This document shows, piece after piece, positions 9,573 through 17,786 of a stretch of 64,000 nt of DNA. The DNA is from Bacillota bacterium (GTDB taxonomy: Bacteria; Bacillota; Clostridia; Lachnospirales; Lachnospiraceae): NCBI GenBank assembly GCA_023414875.1, contig JAEZMV010000015.1:310001-374000 (forward strand). The letters run 5' to 3'. Position 1 is the first letter of the stretch. Every line of letters starts with the position of its first letter. The position numbers and the translations under genes were made by a program. Under the pieces are notes generated by a model, which did not search any database, was not told where the DNA came from, and saw only the letters and a list, made by a program, of their open reading frames with translations.

Positions 9573-9597
9573 AAGCATCAGACGACACCTGATGCTT
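9573..9597. other. Hairpin in the 5' leader of the TetR gene
   Basis: Perfect 9-bp arms AAGCATCAG and CTGATGCTT enclose a 7-base loop. It lies between the predicted RNA start (~9620) and the TetR ATG at 9532. A T-run follows only on the plus strand, so for the minus-strand gene it is a leader structure rather than a clear terminator. Confidence 0.5.
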
Positions 9598-9626
9598 TTC
9601 ATGTACTTCTGGTTTTAATTTTCTAT

Positions 9627-9655
9627 ATTATAATCCTAAATCACTACGTGGTCAA
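9627..9655 (-). promoter_or_regulatory. Promoter of the TetR gene
   Basis: TTGACC (9650-9655) and TATAAT (9627-9632) are spaced 17 bp on the minus strand, between the exporter ATPase stop and the TetR start. Confidence 0.7.
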
Positions 9656-9667
9656 TTCAATAATAAA

Positions 9668-9709
9668 ATAATTATCCATATATTCCTAATAATATAATTA
9701 TCCATATAT
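9668..9709. repeat. Short direct repeat
   Basis: The 16-mer ATAATTATCCATATAT occurs at 9668-9683 and again at 9694-9709, a 26-bp period, between the ATPase gene and the TetR promoter. Function unknown. Confidence 0.6.
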
Positions 9710-9716
9710 CCCTCAA

Positions 9717-10454
9717 TTATGCTGTATGATTGTTAAATTGCATCCCTTTCAGCCAATTATGCAATTCTAATATTCGGTTATCCCCCGTCTTGAATTCCTT
9801 GCAAGCTGCAACCTGTCCATCCCTTATATAAAGGACTTTTTTGGCTTTTGCTGCAACTCTTTGATCATGTGTGACTGTCATGATAGTCATTCCATCTCGG
9901 TTTAAATCTTCTAAAATTTCCAATACTTGATCTGTAGCCTCTGAATTCAATGAGCCGGTAGGCTCATCTAAAAAGAGGATTTCCGGATTGTTAATCATAG
10001 CTCTGCAAATCGATGCTCTCTGCAACTGCCCTCCTGATACTTCTTTAATATCACGATTTTCAATTCCTGTAATCTCCATACGTTCCATAAATTCGGAGGC
10101 CCGTTTTCTGATTATCTCTGCCGGCTCTTTCTTTGCCACAAGTCCGGGCAAAATTATATTATCAAAGATAGACAGATTTTTCAGCATTTGAGCATTTTGA
10201 AATACGAATCCCATCTTTGTAAGCCTGAATTTGGATAATTCACTTTCCTGCATCAGGGTTATATTCACACCTTCAAACATCACCCTGCCTTCATCTATGC
10301 TATCCATTCCGCTGACGCTATATAAAAGAGTAGACTTTCCCGAGCCCGAAGGTCCCATAACCGCAGCAAAATCTCCTCTTTTAATTTCAAACGATATATC
10401 ATTTAATACTTTTGAGTCCTTAAAGGACTTACTAATCTGTTCAATTTTTATCAT
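9717..10454 (-). CDS. ABC transporter ATP-binding protein (MacB/LolD type)
   Basis: 245 residues. Walker A GPSGSGKS, Q-loop GFVFQNAQML, signature SGGQLQRASICRAM, Walker B ILFLDEPTGSLNS and H-loop VTHDQRVA are all present, in the arrangement of exporters paired with FtsX-like permeases. The start is taken as ATG 10454 (MIKIEQ), which has AAGGAG 7 bases upstream. A longer open frame upstream overlaps the permease gene and lacks family similarity. It follows the permease by 11 bp. Confidence 0.92.
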   Translation of the reverse strand: MIKIEQISKSFKDSKVLNDISFEIKRGDFAAVMGPSGSGKSTLLYSVSGMDSIDEGRVMFEGVNITLMQESELSKFRLTKMGFVFQNAQMLKNLSIFDNIILPGLVAKKEPAEIIRKRASEFMERMEITGIENRDIKEVSGGQLQRASICRAMINNPEILFLDEPTGSLNSEATDQVLEILEDLNRDGMTIMTVTHDQRVAAKAKKVLYIRDGQVAACKEFKTGDNRILELHNWLKGMQFNNHTA

Positions 10455-10465
10455 GGCTAAACTCC

Positions 10466-12796
10466 TTATTCTACTATTTGATCTCTTATATGATAGGTTT
10501 TTATAATCTTGGTTCCAATAATTATGGTAATAACGACTACTAATAACTGTACTGCCGGACAAAGTAAATATGCCCAGATCGGTTCTACCAACATTTCTAT
10601 TTTTGCTACACCAACAGAAGAAAGCATTCCGGCAAATATAACTTCTCCAAGCGTATTGGCAAGAATAGTACCTACTGTAATCGCAATGAACTGGATAATA
10701 AGAATCCTTATTCCTAACTGTATCCTAATATCCCGAGTTGAAAATCCAATTGATTTCTTAATTGCTATAGCACTGTGCTCCCTTGCTGTAATAAGTTGCA
10801 AAAACATAATAGTAATCAAAATAACTAAAAGTAAGGAAATCCCTATAGCTACACCTTCTACCAGGCTCATATTCTCCAGAACTCCACTCATTGTCTGGAA
10901 GGCAAACTCATCCACAGGAGTTACTTTGATATCTGGCAATGCAGTTCTCATATCAGCAATTTTTTTATCAATATCGATGCCATCACAAACATTCAAATAA
11001 ATTATATAACCTTCTATATCTTTCCTATCAAAGTCTATAGCTGCTTTTGCAGTTTTTCCACCATAAGTAATATCCTGATATATACCACTTACACAATAGA
11101 TAATATCTTTTCCTTGATAAGTCACCGTTATGGAATCACCTGTTTTTTTCCCTAGGTCAACGGCGTTCGTATAAGAAAGTGCCATATCATTACTTTCCCT
11201 AGGTGCCCTTCCTTCGAGGTATTCTAATGGAAAAATTGAGTTATCTCCATCCTGTACACGAACATATTTCGTTTCTCCCTCCACATTCTGAGACTGTACG
11301 TAACCATTCTGGTAAACTGCATATCTATCAATTTCAGGATCATTTTCCAGATAAGTCATCGTTGCCTCATTTTGTTCAGTTATATTTTCGTTGTATTGAA
11401 TATCTATTCGAATATCACTTTTCCCTATGCCCATATAGGTTAAAAAGAAAGGATCCTCAACCGTATTATTCATATTCATGGGAAGCAAAATTAGGAAGGA
11501 AGAAAATATAAATATTAATAGTATTAAACAGTATTCCTTCCACTTACATTTTAGTTCCCCTAAAGCCATTGTAAGGTTACGGTACTTGAAACTTTTTGAA
11601 GTAAGTGAATAATGACCTTCTTTCTTTATTTTCTCTTCGCCTCGCATTAGCTCCATGACCGTACTCTTCAAATTCCTACGGATAATTCTATGACACCGAA
11701 ACTTTACAAAAAGACTTAGCAGGACTACTCCCACTAAAGGAAATACCCATTTCATCCACTGGCTACTTCCATGTCCGCAATATCTGATTACCGTTTTGCT
11801 AAAGAAATCTCCAAAAGGAATGGAAGCTAGATAGCCTACAGCCGCTGCAAGTAATGTAAGTATGATATATTTTATCTGATATATTTTTTCAATTCCTTTT
11901 CCAGGAAATCCAATTGCTTTCATTTCTCCAATCGAATGATTTTCTTCTGTCATGGTAGCCCGGATAATATAAGACAAGCATAATACTGACATAATGATTA
12001 GCAAAATACTAATCGCGATAATTACAATTGCTACCAATCCGTAAGAAAAATAATTGATTAAATTAAAGCTTACTGCTGAAACAGCCGTTCCGTTCGATGG
12101 CATTCCCGCATCTAAGTATGTATTTTCCAAGACTGTAGTGGATGCATTTTTGCTTAAAAGAAACTCAAACAAATACTCCCATTCTCCCATATGTTTAGCC
12201 AATTCATTCTGATCATTCTGACTTATAAGAAATCGTTTAGAGTAAGCGAGAGCTGTATTCATCGTAGAATCTCGGATAATATCAGATACCTTAAATTCTT
12301 TTTGATAATTTCCTTCCCGCAGGGTTAGGCCATCTCCTACCTTTATATTTAAACTTTCCGCATAATAGACCGGAACTCCGATTTCACCATCCTGAACCAC
12401 TGCAATTTTATTATTCTGATCAAGAAGAAAATCAAAATTTTGATTCTGTGTAACAAATCCATTCTCCATCAGACAATCTTCTAATATTTCTCCCTTGTAT
12501 ACAATATTCCTGTTATTAATATCAAGCATTCTGACTACTAACGCATCCTCTATATAATCTTGTTTCTTTACATAATTCTTAAATGCTTCTTCATCGTATT
12601 CTCCCTTGTGCATCTGTACATAATCGGGCAGTACTGCAATCTTGTTCAAGCTATTTAATGAAGATAACATTATACCTGTAACTCTCAGCCCTCCTGCCAT
12701 AAAAATAGCAGAAAGAATTAAAAATACTGCTAGGGCAGTTGTGATAATCCGATTCCTTTTAAAGTCCTTTCGAATAAGATGTAACAATAATTTCAT
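10466..12796 (-). CDS. FtsX-like ABC transporter permease
   Basis: 776 residues with two FtsX-type halves: an N-terminal membrane segment (residues ~17-40), a large extracellular region, three membrane segments around residues 250-360, then the same order repeated, ending with three segments from ~655 on. Such permeases with a LolD-type ATPase export peptides, lipids or antimicrobials, or act as mechanotransmitters. First gene of the operon, behind a promoter with TetR-type operators. Substrate unknown. Confidence 0.88.
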   Translation of the reverse strand: MKLLLHLIRKDFKRNRIITTALAVFLILSAIFMAGGLRVTGIMLSSLNSLNKIAVLPDYVQMHKGEYDEEAFKNYVKKQDYIEDALVVRMLDINNRNIVYKGEILEDCLMENGFVTQNQNFDFLLDQNNKIAVVQDGEIGVPVYYAESLNIKVGDGLTLREGNYQKEFKVSDIIRDSTMNTALAYSKRFLISQNDQNELAKHMGEWEYLFEFLLSKNASTTVLENTYLDAGMPSNGTAVSAVSFNLINYFSYGLVAIVIIAISILLIIMSVLCLSYIIRATMTEENHSIGEMKAIGFPGKGIEKIYQIKYIILTLLAAAVGYLASIPFGDFFSKTVIRYCGHGSSQWMKWVFPLVGVVLLSLFVKFRCHRIIRRNLKSTVMELMRGEEKIKKEGHYSLTSKSFKYRNLTMALGELKCKWKEYCLILLIFIFSSFLILLPMNMNNTVEDPFFLTYMGIGKSDIRIDIQYNENITEQNEATMTYLENDPEIDRYAVYQNGYVQSQNVEGETKYVRVQDGDNSIFPLEYLEGRAPRESNDMALSYTNAVDLGKKTGDSITVTYQGKDIIYCVSGIYQDITYGGKTAKAAIDFDRKDIEGYIIYLNVCDGIDIDKKIADMRTALPDIKVTPVDEFAFQTMSGVLENMSLVEGVAIGISLLLVILITIMFLQLITAREHSAIAIKKSIGFSTRDIRIQLGIRILIIQFIAITVGTILANTLGEVIFAGMLSSVGVAKIEMLVEPIWAYLLCPAVQLLVVVITIIIGTKIIKTYHIRDQIVE

Positions 12797-12834
12797 TTAA
12801 ACGTTTCCCCTCTTTCATTGCGATAGCGTTCTCT

Positions 12835-12882
12835 CTACCGGCGGTCGGTAGTTTGTAAAAAATATATCGACCGTTGGTCGAT
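12835..12882 (-). promoter_or_regulatory. Two TetR-type operators in the exporter leader
   Basis: ATCGACC-GTT-GGTCGAT (12866-12882) is a perfect 7-3-7 palindrome. CTACCG-GCGGT-CGGTAG (12835-12851) is a second dyad with the same CGGT half-sites. Both lie just downstream of the -10 box, so bound protein would block transcription. The TetR regulator at 8897-9532 is the likely ligand. Confidence 0.7.
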
Positions 12883-12888
12883 GTTGAT

Positions 12889-12917
12889 ATCTTACATAAT
12901 TTAATTATAAATGTCAA
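12889..12917 (-). promoter_or_regulatory. Promoter of the FtsX-type exporter operon
   Basis: TTGACA (12912-12917), 17 bp, TAAGAT (12889-12894) on the minus strand. Confidence 0.75.
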
Positions 12918-13002
12918 TACCCTTTTTATTATTTATTGATACCGCAACGCCATTACATATTACATACTTTTAAAATAAAAATAACCAGCATCGAATTCAA
13001 TT

Positions 13003-13062
13003 ATATGATTCCCCTTAAGTAGATTTTGGTTATTTACCTTGTCTACTTAAGGGAAATCATAT
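13003..13062. repeat. Long inverted repeat, 21-bp arms
   Basis: Arms at 13003-13023 and 13042-13062 are reverse complements with one mismatch, separated by 18 bp. Neither side is followed by a T-run, so it is not a typical terminator. It could be a remnant of an insertion element's ends or a folded RNA; no transposase is nearby. Confidence 0.6.
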
Positions 13063-13099
13063 CATAATTACGATACTGGCTATATTTTTCCGTCTTTAC

Positions 13100-13126
13100 A
13101 TGGCTCGAGAGGACAGGATTGTTGTC
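13100..13126. repeat. Dispersed 27-bp intergenic repeat, copy 1
   Basis: Begins ATGGCTCGAGAGGA and ends TTGTTGTC. It differs from copy 2 (49969) at two positions and copy 3 (52540) at three. Similarity to copy 2 extends upstream (CGTCTTTAC versus CGTCTCCAC) and to copy 3 downstream (TTGGAAC). Confidence 0.75.
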
Positions 13127-13170
13127 TTTGGAACATACTGTATACCGAGGGGTGATATGAAATGGATTTA

Positions 13171-14232
13171 TTAACTTTCATGTTCAGTTCTAATTTTCCT
13201 TTTTGCTGTCTTTACAATGACGATTACAACTAATAACACAATACCTATACCAAGAATCCAATAAAACCAATGATTACTTTCAGAATTACCTTGTGTTGAT
13301 GAAATTACCACTGTTTCTATATTCTCAGCAGCTTCGGGTGTCGGGATCGTATCTGTTTTCTTGAGATTTTCCTCACCTGAATTATTAAAATTGAGTTGGG
13401 TATCATATGTAAGTTCACTAATGTCATAGCTTACCTGCGTCCCTGCTTCCATTGACCGAAACTGTAGTTCCATATCTATCTTGTAAGCTGAATTCATTGT
13501 ACCCCTTGAGAATACATAGACTTCTTTGCTAGATAAATTATATATATTAGAATATAAGGTACCTCCATCCCCCCAATTCTGCTTCGTGGCGTCTAGTATA
13601 GAAGCACATAACTCTATCGATGGTGACTGCTTTTGCAATAATTCTACAGCAGTGTCGTGACGATCGCAGGGATATCCACCCAAGGAAGGATCAGCAAGCC
13701 AATAATTTGTTATAACCTGATAGTTCTCATCATGACCTTTATGAATAATATGAATATCTCCTTCCATCCACTCAAATACTGCTGAAGCTCCAGTTGCATC
13801 AGTAAATAAGAGATGATCGCAAAAACTGTTCGGGATATTATAGTTATCAAAAAACTTCTCTACTTCTTCAACAGAGGTACATTTAGAAAGAGCAATATCT
13901 CCTAAATTATAATCCAACTGTTCCTTATTACTATCATAAGGAACATCTGAGGACGGACAGGAAGCTCCATCATAAAATAAGCCATACTCATTCATGCCGC
14001 CCTGTACATAAGACAAATTATAGAAGCATATACGACCATAGCCGCTATCGCTGGGTGCTGTAACTACCATACTGTTATTGATAGAATACATATAATCTTC
14101 ATTATTGCCAGCTAAAACAGTACCATCATCCAGTACAATTGAAAATATTGTACATGCCATTGCCGGACTAGCTAGACAAAATGTTAGTATTAAAATAAGG
14201 AAAATTGTTGCTAAACGTTTTAAAATTATAAT
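13171..14232 (-). CDS. Secreted, membrane-anchored Ntn-hydrolase (linear amide C-N hydrolase-like), non-AUG start
   Basis: The frame holds a choloylglycine-hydrolase/C45-like Ntn fold beginning AMACTIFSIVLDDG and including GGMNEYGLFYDGAS. The cysteine would be the N-terminal nucleophile. The in-frame codons upstream of ATG 14160 encode a clear signal peptide (KRLATIFLILILTF then ASPAMA) whose AMA site would expose exactly that cysteine. No ATG, GTG or TTG exists between the in-frame stop at 14245 and 14160, yet AGGAG at 14238-14242 is well placed for ATT 14232 or ATA 14229. The C-terminus has one membrane helix (HWFYWILGIGIVLL...) and basic residues. Substrate unknown. Exact start uncertain; a conventional start would be 14160, producing a protein without an exposed Cys. 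Confidence 0.75.
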   Translation of the reverse strand: MIILKRLATIFLILILTFCLASPAMACTIFSIVLDDGTVLAGNNEDYMYSINNSMVVTAPSDSGYGRICFYNLSYVQGGMNEYGLFYDGASCPSSDVPYDSNKEQLDYNLGDIALSKCTSVEEVEKFFDNYNIPNSFCDHLLFTDATGASAVFEWMEGDIHIIHKGHDENYQVITNYWLADPSLGGYPCDRHDTAVELLQKQSPSIELCASILDATKQNWGDGGTLYSNIYNLSSKEVYVFSRGTMNSAYKIDMELQFRSMEAGTQVSYDISELTYDTQLNFNNSGEENLKKTDTIPTPEAAENIETVVISSTQGNSESNHWFYWILGIGIVLLVVIVIVKTAKRKIRTEHES

Positions 14233-14353
14233 ATCAGCTCCTAATTATCAAAATATATGATAATTATACATTCCCATATATAGGTAGTCAATGAATGTAT
14301 TAAGTAATTATTAGCAATTCCTCATTAGCTATATTTTCTCAAACAATAAAAAA

Positions 14354-14417
14354 GGGTTTCCTCGCACCGGAACTTCTACTCCTGCTTACAAGTAAAAATT
14401 CCAACGCTTGGAAACCC
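14354..14417 (-). terminator. Terminator of the large catabolic operon
   Basis: GGGTTTCC and GGAAACCC (14354-14361, 14410-14417) pair across a ~48-base loop. On the minus strand the stem is followed by TTTTTTATTG. A second small stem (TTCAC/GTGAA) sits between it and the aldolase stop. Confidence 0.7.
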
Positions 14418-14459
14418 GAACTTCACAGCTCTTTCTGGTGAAGTTGCTTATTGTTAATA

Positions 14460-15272
14460 CTATTCTATTGAAAGCTTAATTTCTACATTATCCTTAGAAA
14501 GCTCAGCATTTTTCTCGTTTTCAGAATTAATTATGAAGCCTCTGCGAGTTAACTGAGATTTTGCTCTGATTAGGTTTTTCGTTGTAGCGCATCCACCATT
14601 AAGCATAAGCTCGTCCAGGGTAATCTCTGTACCTGCTTCGTTCTTAAAGCCCAACAAAATATCAATTGATTTTTTGCTGATTTCTGTGATTTGGCTAAAT
14701 TCCTTACCAGTTATCATATTCTTCTCACATAACCATCCACCACCTATGGCAAATATACCAGGATCATTAAAATCAGACAGATTAGTTAGATTAACACCAC
14801 CGGTTGGAATGAATCTAATCATTGGGAAGGGTCCTCTTAATGCCTTTATCGCCTTTAACCCACCATAGATATTTGCGGGGAAGAACTTAAGCACCCTAAG
14901 ACCTGCTTTTAGGCCTGCTGTTATCTCTGTTGGCGTTACACAGCCAGGGCATATGTCAATGCCTTGATCTATACAATATTGTACAATTTCAGGATCATAG
15001 CCTGGAGAAACTATGAATTTTGCTCCATTTTCAATTGCTTTCTTACATTGCTCCATCGTTAATACGGTTCCTGCTCCTACAAGCATGTCCGGACAAGCTG
15101 TAGCAACCTCCCTAATAGCATCAAGACCCGCTTCGGTTCTCATGGTTATTTCCATAACATCTACACCGCCTGCAAGAAGTGCACTTGCAGTATCAACTGC
15201 TGTAGCGATATCTTCAATTACTACAACCGGAACAAGTCCTGTAGCATTTATTCTGGTCATTACATTATTCAT
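14460..15272 (-). CDS. KDPG/KHG aldolase with C-terminal extension
   Basis: 270 residues. The first ~210 match class I 2-keto-3-deoxy-6-phosphogluconate / 4-hydroxy-2-oxoglutarate aldolases: GVDVMEITMRTEAG, VGAGTVLTMEQC, FIVSPGYDPEIV, Schiff-base lysine region LRVLKFFPANIYGG, and IPTGGVNLTN. It splits KDPG-type sugar acids into pyruvate and a triose phosphate. About 55 residues follow the barrel (LMLNGGCATTKNLIRAKSQL...), longer than the usual family end; some relatives carry a VOC-type domain there, and this may be a shortened version. Last gene of the catabolic operon. Confidence 0.88.
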   Translation of the reverse strand: MNNVMTRINATGLVPVVVIEDIATAVDTASALLAGGVDVMEITMRTEAGLDAIREVATACPDMLVGAGTVLTMEQCKKAIENGAKFIVSPGYDPEIVQYCIDQGIDICPGCVTPTEITAGLKAGLRVLKFFPANIYGGLKAIKALRGPFPMIRFIPTGGVNLTNLSDFNDPGIFAIGGGWLCEKNMITGKEFSQITEISKKSIDILLGFKNEAGTEITLDELMLNGGCATTKNLIRAKSQLTRRGFIINSENEKNAELSKDNVEIKLSIE

Positions 15273-15285
15273 TTCCTCGTCACCT

Positions 15286-16239
15286 CTATCTATTCAAGAT
15301 ATATTTGCATTCATTTTCTGTAAGCACATTGATAAGATTTTCTACTGAAAGCTCCGCCATATTATCAATAGCTTCCTTTGTATGGGCACCCGTATGTGGT
15401 GTAACAATAACATTATCCAAGTTAAAAAGTGGGGAACCTGTTGGAGGTTCAACTTCAAAGGCATCCAGTCCAAGTCCTCCCAGACGTTTATCTACCAAGG
15501 CTTCATAGGCTGCTTTTTCATCTATTAGTCCTCCTCTTGAAGTATTAATTAATAATGCTCCTTGCTTCATCCTTGCAATCGTAGACTTATCAATCAAATT
15601 TTTTGTGGCTGAAGTCAGGGGTAAATGTAAGCTTATGATATCAGATTGTTCAATTATCTCATCAAAAGTAGCAACGGTAATATTATTCTCTTTTGCATAT
15701 TCCTCATTCATATAGGGATCATAAGCCATGACCTTCATAGCCAGACCCTGAGCATACCTAGCGAGATTTCTTCCAATAGCACCCAGGCCAAGAATACCAA
15801 TGGCTTTCCCGTTTAATTCAGTTCCCGTAGAACGAATCCATTCTCCAGCCTTTGTCTTTTCATTTAAAAAGGAGATTCTCCTAGCAAGATTAAGTATCAT
15901 GGCAAAAGCCAATTCAGCCACTGCTATAGCATTCACACCCGGTGTATTGGTAACTGCTATGTTATTTGCTTTGGCAGCAGTTAAGTCAACACGATCAACA
16001 CCAGCACCATAACGTGAAACTACTTTTAGCTTCTTGCAGCTGGAAAGCACCTTATCCGTAACCTCATCCAGTCCTGCAATATATCCATCACAATCTTCCA
16101 ATAACGGAATTAACTCATCCTCTGTAAGAGGTCTGCCATAAGGATTATATACAATATCTGATGTAAAATCCTTCAGCATATCCATTGCTTTACATTTCTT
16201 CCCTTCTTGCATGGAAGTAGGGGTAACTAATATTTTCAT
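15286..16239 (-). CDS. D-2-hydroxyacid dehydrogenase (phosphoglycerate dehydrogenase-like)
   Basis: 317 residues. NAD-binding GLGAIGRNLARYAQGL and catalytic Arg (LINTSRGGLIDEKA), Glu (LDAFEVEPP) and His (TPHTGAHTKEA) of the D-isomer-specific 2-hydroxyacid dehydrogenases are present. It lacks the ACT regulatory domain of biosynthetic SerA and lies in a sugar-acid operon. A role in oxidising or reducing a 2-hydroxy or 2-keto sugar acid is therefore more likely than serine synthesis. It is 13 bp from the aldolase gene. Confidence 0.88.
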   Translation of the reverse strand: MKILVTPTSMQEGKKCKAMDMLKDFTSDIVYNPYGRPLTEDELIPLLEDCDGYIAGLDEVTDKVLSSCKKLKVVSRYGAGVDRVDLTAAKANNIAVTNTPGVNAIAVAELAFAMILNLARRISFLNEKTKAGEWIRSTGTELNGKAIGILGLGAIGRNLARYAQGLAMKVMAYDPYMNEEYAKENNITVATFDEIIEQSDIISLHLPLTSATKNLIDKSTIARMKQGALLINTSRGGLIDEKAAYEALVDKRLGGLGLDAFEVEPPTGSPLFNLDNVIVTPHTGAHTKEAIDNMAELSVENLINVLTENECKYILNR

Positions 16240-16343
16240 CTTATACCTTCTCTCTATCTAGTCGTCAGCACATTGTCCTACTATAATATGTTCTGTTTGA
16301 AACCATTCGTTTGCTCATACTTCTATTACTTGAGGTAATCCTA

Positions 16344-17753
16344 TCAGCTTAGCTTATTATACCAATTCAGATATTGTTCAAATTTTCTCTCATAGGCTAT
16401 GGTTCCATCCGGATTCGGGCTTACTATTCTACCTTTTTCGAATGGAAATGCTTTCAGATTCGGAATGGCTCCTATACTCTCACAGGCTAATACAATGGCT
16501 CCCATTAAGGAGGATTGATCAATCCTTGGTATCTCCATCTCAATATTAAATATATCTACGCACATCTGAGTCCAAAACTCAGATTTTAAAATCCCTCCGG
16601 ACAAAATGATTCTATCAGGTTTACCGTTTATCTCCGTTAATACTTTATAGCACTGGAACACATTAAATAATATGCCCTCCTGTACAGCTTGATAAAAGCT
16701 TGCTTTCGTATGAGTCGGCTTAATCCCTACAAACATTCCCTGCTGATCATCCTTCCATCCGGGACATCGCTCTCCAAACAAAAAAGGTAGGAAAACAGGA
16801 GTATCAGTAACCTTATAGCTATTCTTTTCTATATCAGAATAACTAAGCGAGTAAAAATTATCTCGAAACCAGTCTATACAGTTACAGGCTCCTGAGGTAG
16901 CCGCCCCGCTTAGCCAGAGGGTAGGTGATAGATAGCACCAGGTGCTTGGTTCCTTAGGAAGAATTGGCTCGGAGGTCGTAAGACGTATTGCTGCACTCGT
17001 TCCTACAGAAAACGTCATAATACCTTTCTCCAAAGCACCCACTCCTACCTGATTCAAGGCTCCATCAGAACAGGGCGGCATGACCGGAATACCAGCCTTT
17101 AGCCCAAGTAGTGCTGCCCCTTCCTCAGTTAGTGGTTCCATATCCTTATATGTGACAATTCTACATAGCTTATCCCTAGTTATACCAACCTCACTTAGTA
17201 CATTCTCATCATAATCTTTGCTGTAAATATTAAGCAAGCCGCTACCAGAAGCCATACAATCTGTTACAATTCTTTTATTAGTCAGCCGGTACGTATTGTA
17301 GCTTCCTTGACCAAAGATATAATAATCCTCAAGCTTATAGCCTTGCTCCCTTAAATACTGTAATTTGTAAACAGGATATATCGCATTCACCATACAGCCT
17401 GTGTTCTGGTAAGCTGCTTTTACCTTCTCCTCATTCTCCCTCAGTGTGTTACATAGGTTGGCCGCGCTGGTATCTGCCCAGCTTAATACCCTCGTCTGTG
17501 GCTTCATATCACTGTCACATAAAAGAACACTATGCCATACTCCACTAAGTACAATACAATCAATCTTTTGACCTTTACTTACCTGTTTTCCAACCTGCAT
17601 GGTCTGCATAAAGACACCTTCTGCATCCTGCGTTCTTCCATCATTGTTCTGCAAAAGGTACTCCTGTGTTACTATATCAATTACACCTTCCGTTGTACTG
17701 TACAGCATAGCCTTAGCGGAGGTTGTACTTGATTCAAGAGCTAAAATCATCAT
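16344..17753 (-). CDS. FGGY-family carbohydrate kinase, gluconokinase-like
   Basis: 469 residues. N-terminal ALESSTTSAKAMLY phosphate loop, SWADTSAANLC, PPCSDGALNQVGVGA, and FLPFLFGERCPGW, typical of the gluconokinase branch of the FGGY kinases. The C-terminal RIILSGGILKSEFW is the second ATP-binding part. It should phosphorylate a sugar acid so that the downstream aldolase can cleave it. GGGAGG precedes a double ATG. The exact sugar is unknown. Confidence 0.85.
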   Translation of the reverse strand: MMILALESSTTSAKAMLYSTTEGVIDIVTQEYLLQNNDGRTQDAEGVFMQTMQVGKQVSKGQKIDCIVLSGVWHSVLLCDSDMKPQTRVLSWADTSAANLCNTLRENEEKVKAAYQNTGCMVNAIYPVYKLQYLREQGYKLEDYYIFGQGSYNTYRLTNKRIVTDCMASGSGLLNIYSKDYDENVLSEVGITRDKLCRIVTYKDMEPLTEEGAALLGLKAGIPVMPPCSDGALNQVGVGALEKGIMTFSVGTSAAIRLTTSEPILPKEPSTWCYLSPTLWLSGAATSGACNCIDWFRDNFYSLSYSDIEKNSYKVTDTPVFLPFLFGERCPGWKDDQQGMFVGIKPTHTKASFYQAVQEGILFNVFQCYKVLTEINGKPDRIILSGGILKSEFWTQMCVDIFNIEMEIPRIDQSSLMGAIVLACESIGAIPNLKAFPFEKGRIVSPNPDGTIAYERKFEQYLNWYNKLS

Positions 17754-17786
17754 ATAACTATCCTCCCTTCTTCGAAGACCTTCCTG

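Noticed and set aside
10509..11000. Plus-strand open frame of 163 codons
   Set aside because: Antisense to the FtsX-type permease, low-complexity composition and no family similarity.
13100..13126. tRNA 3' end reading of the 27-bp repeat (minus strand resembles CCTCTCGAGCCA)
   Set aside because: No T-loop, anticodon arm or matching acceptor strand is found at any copy.
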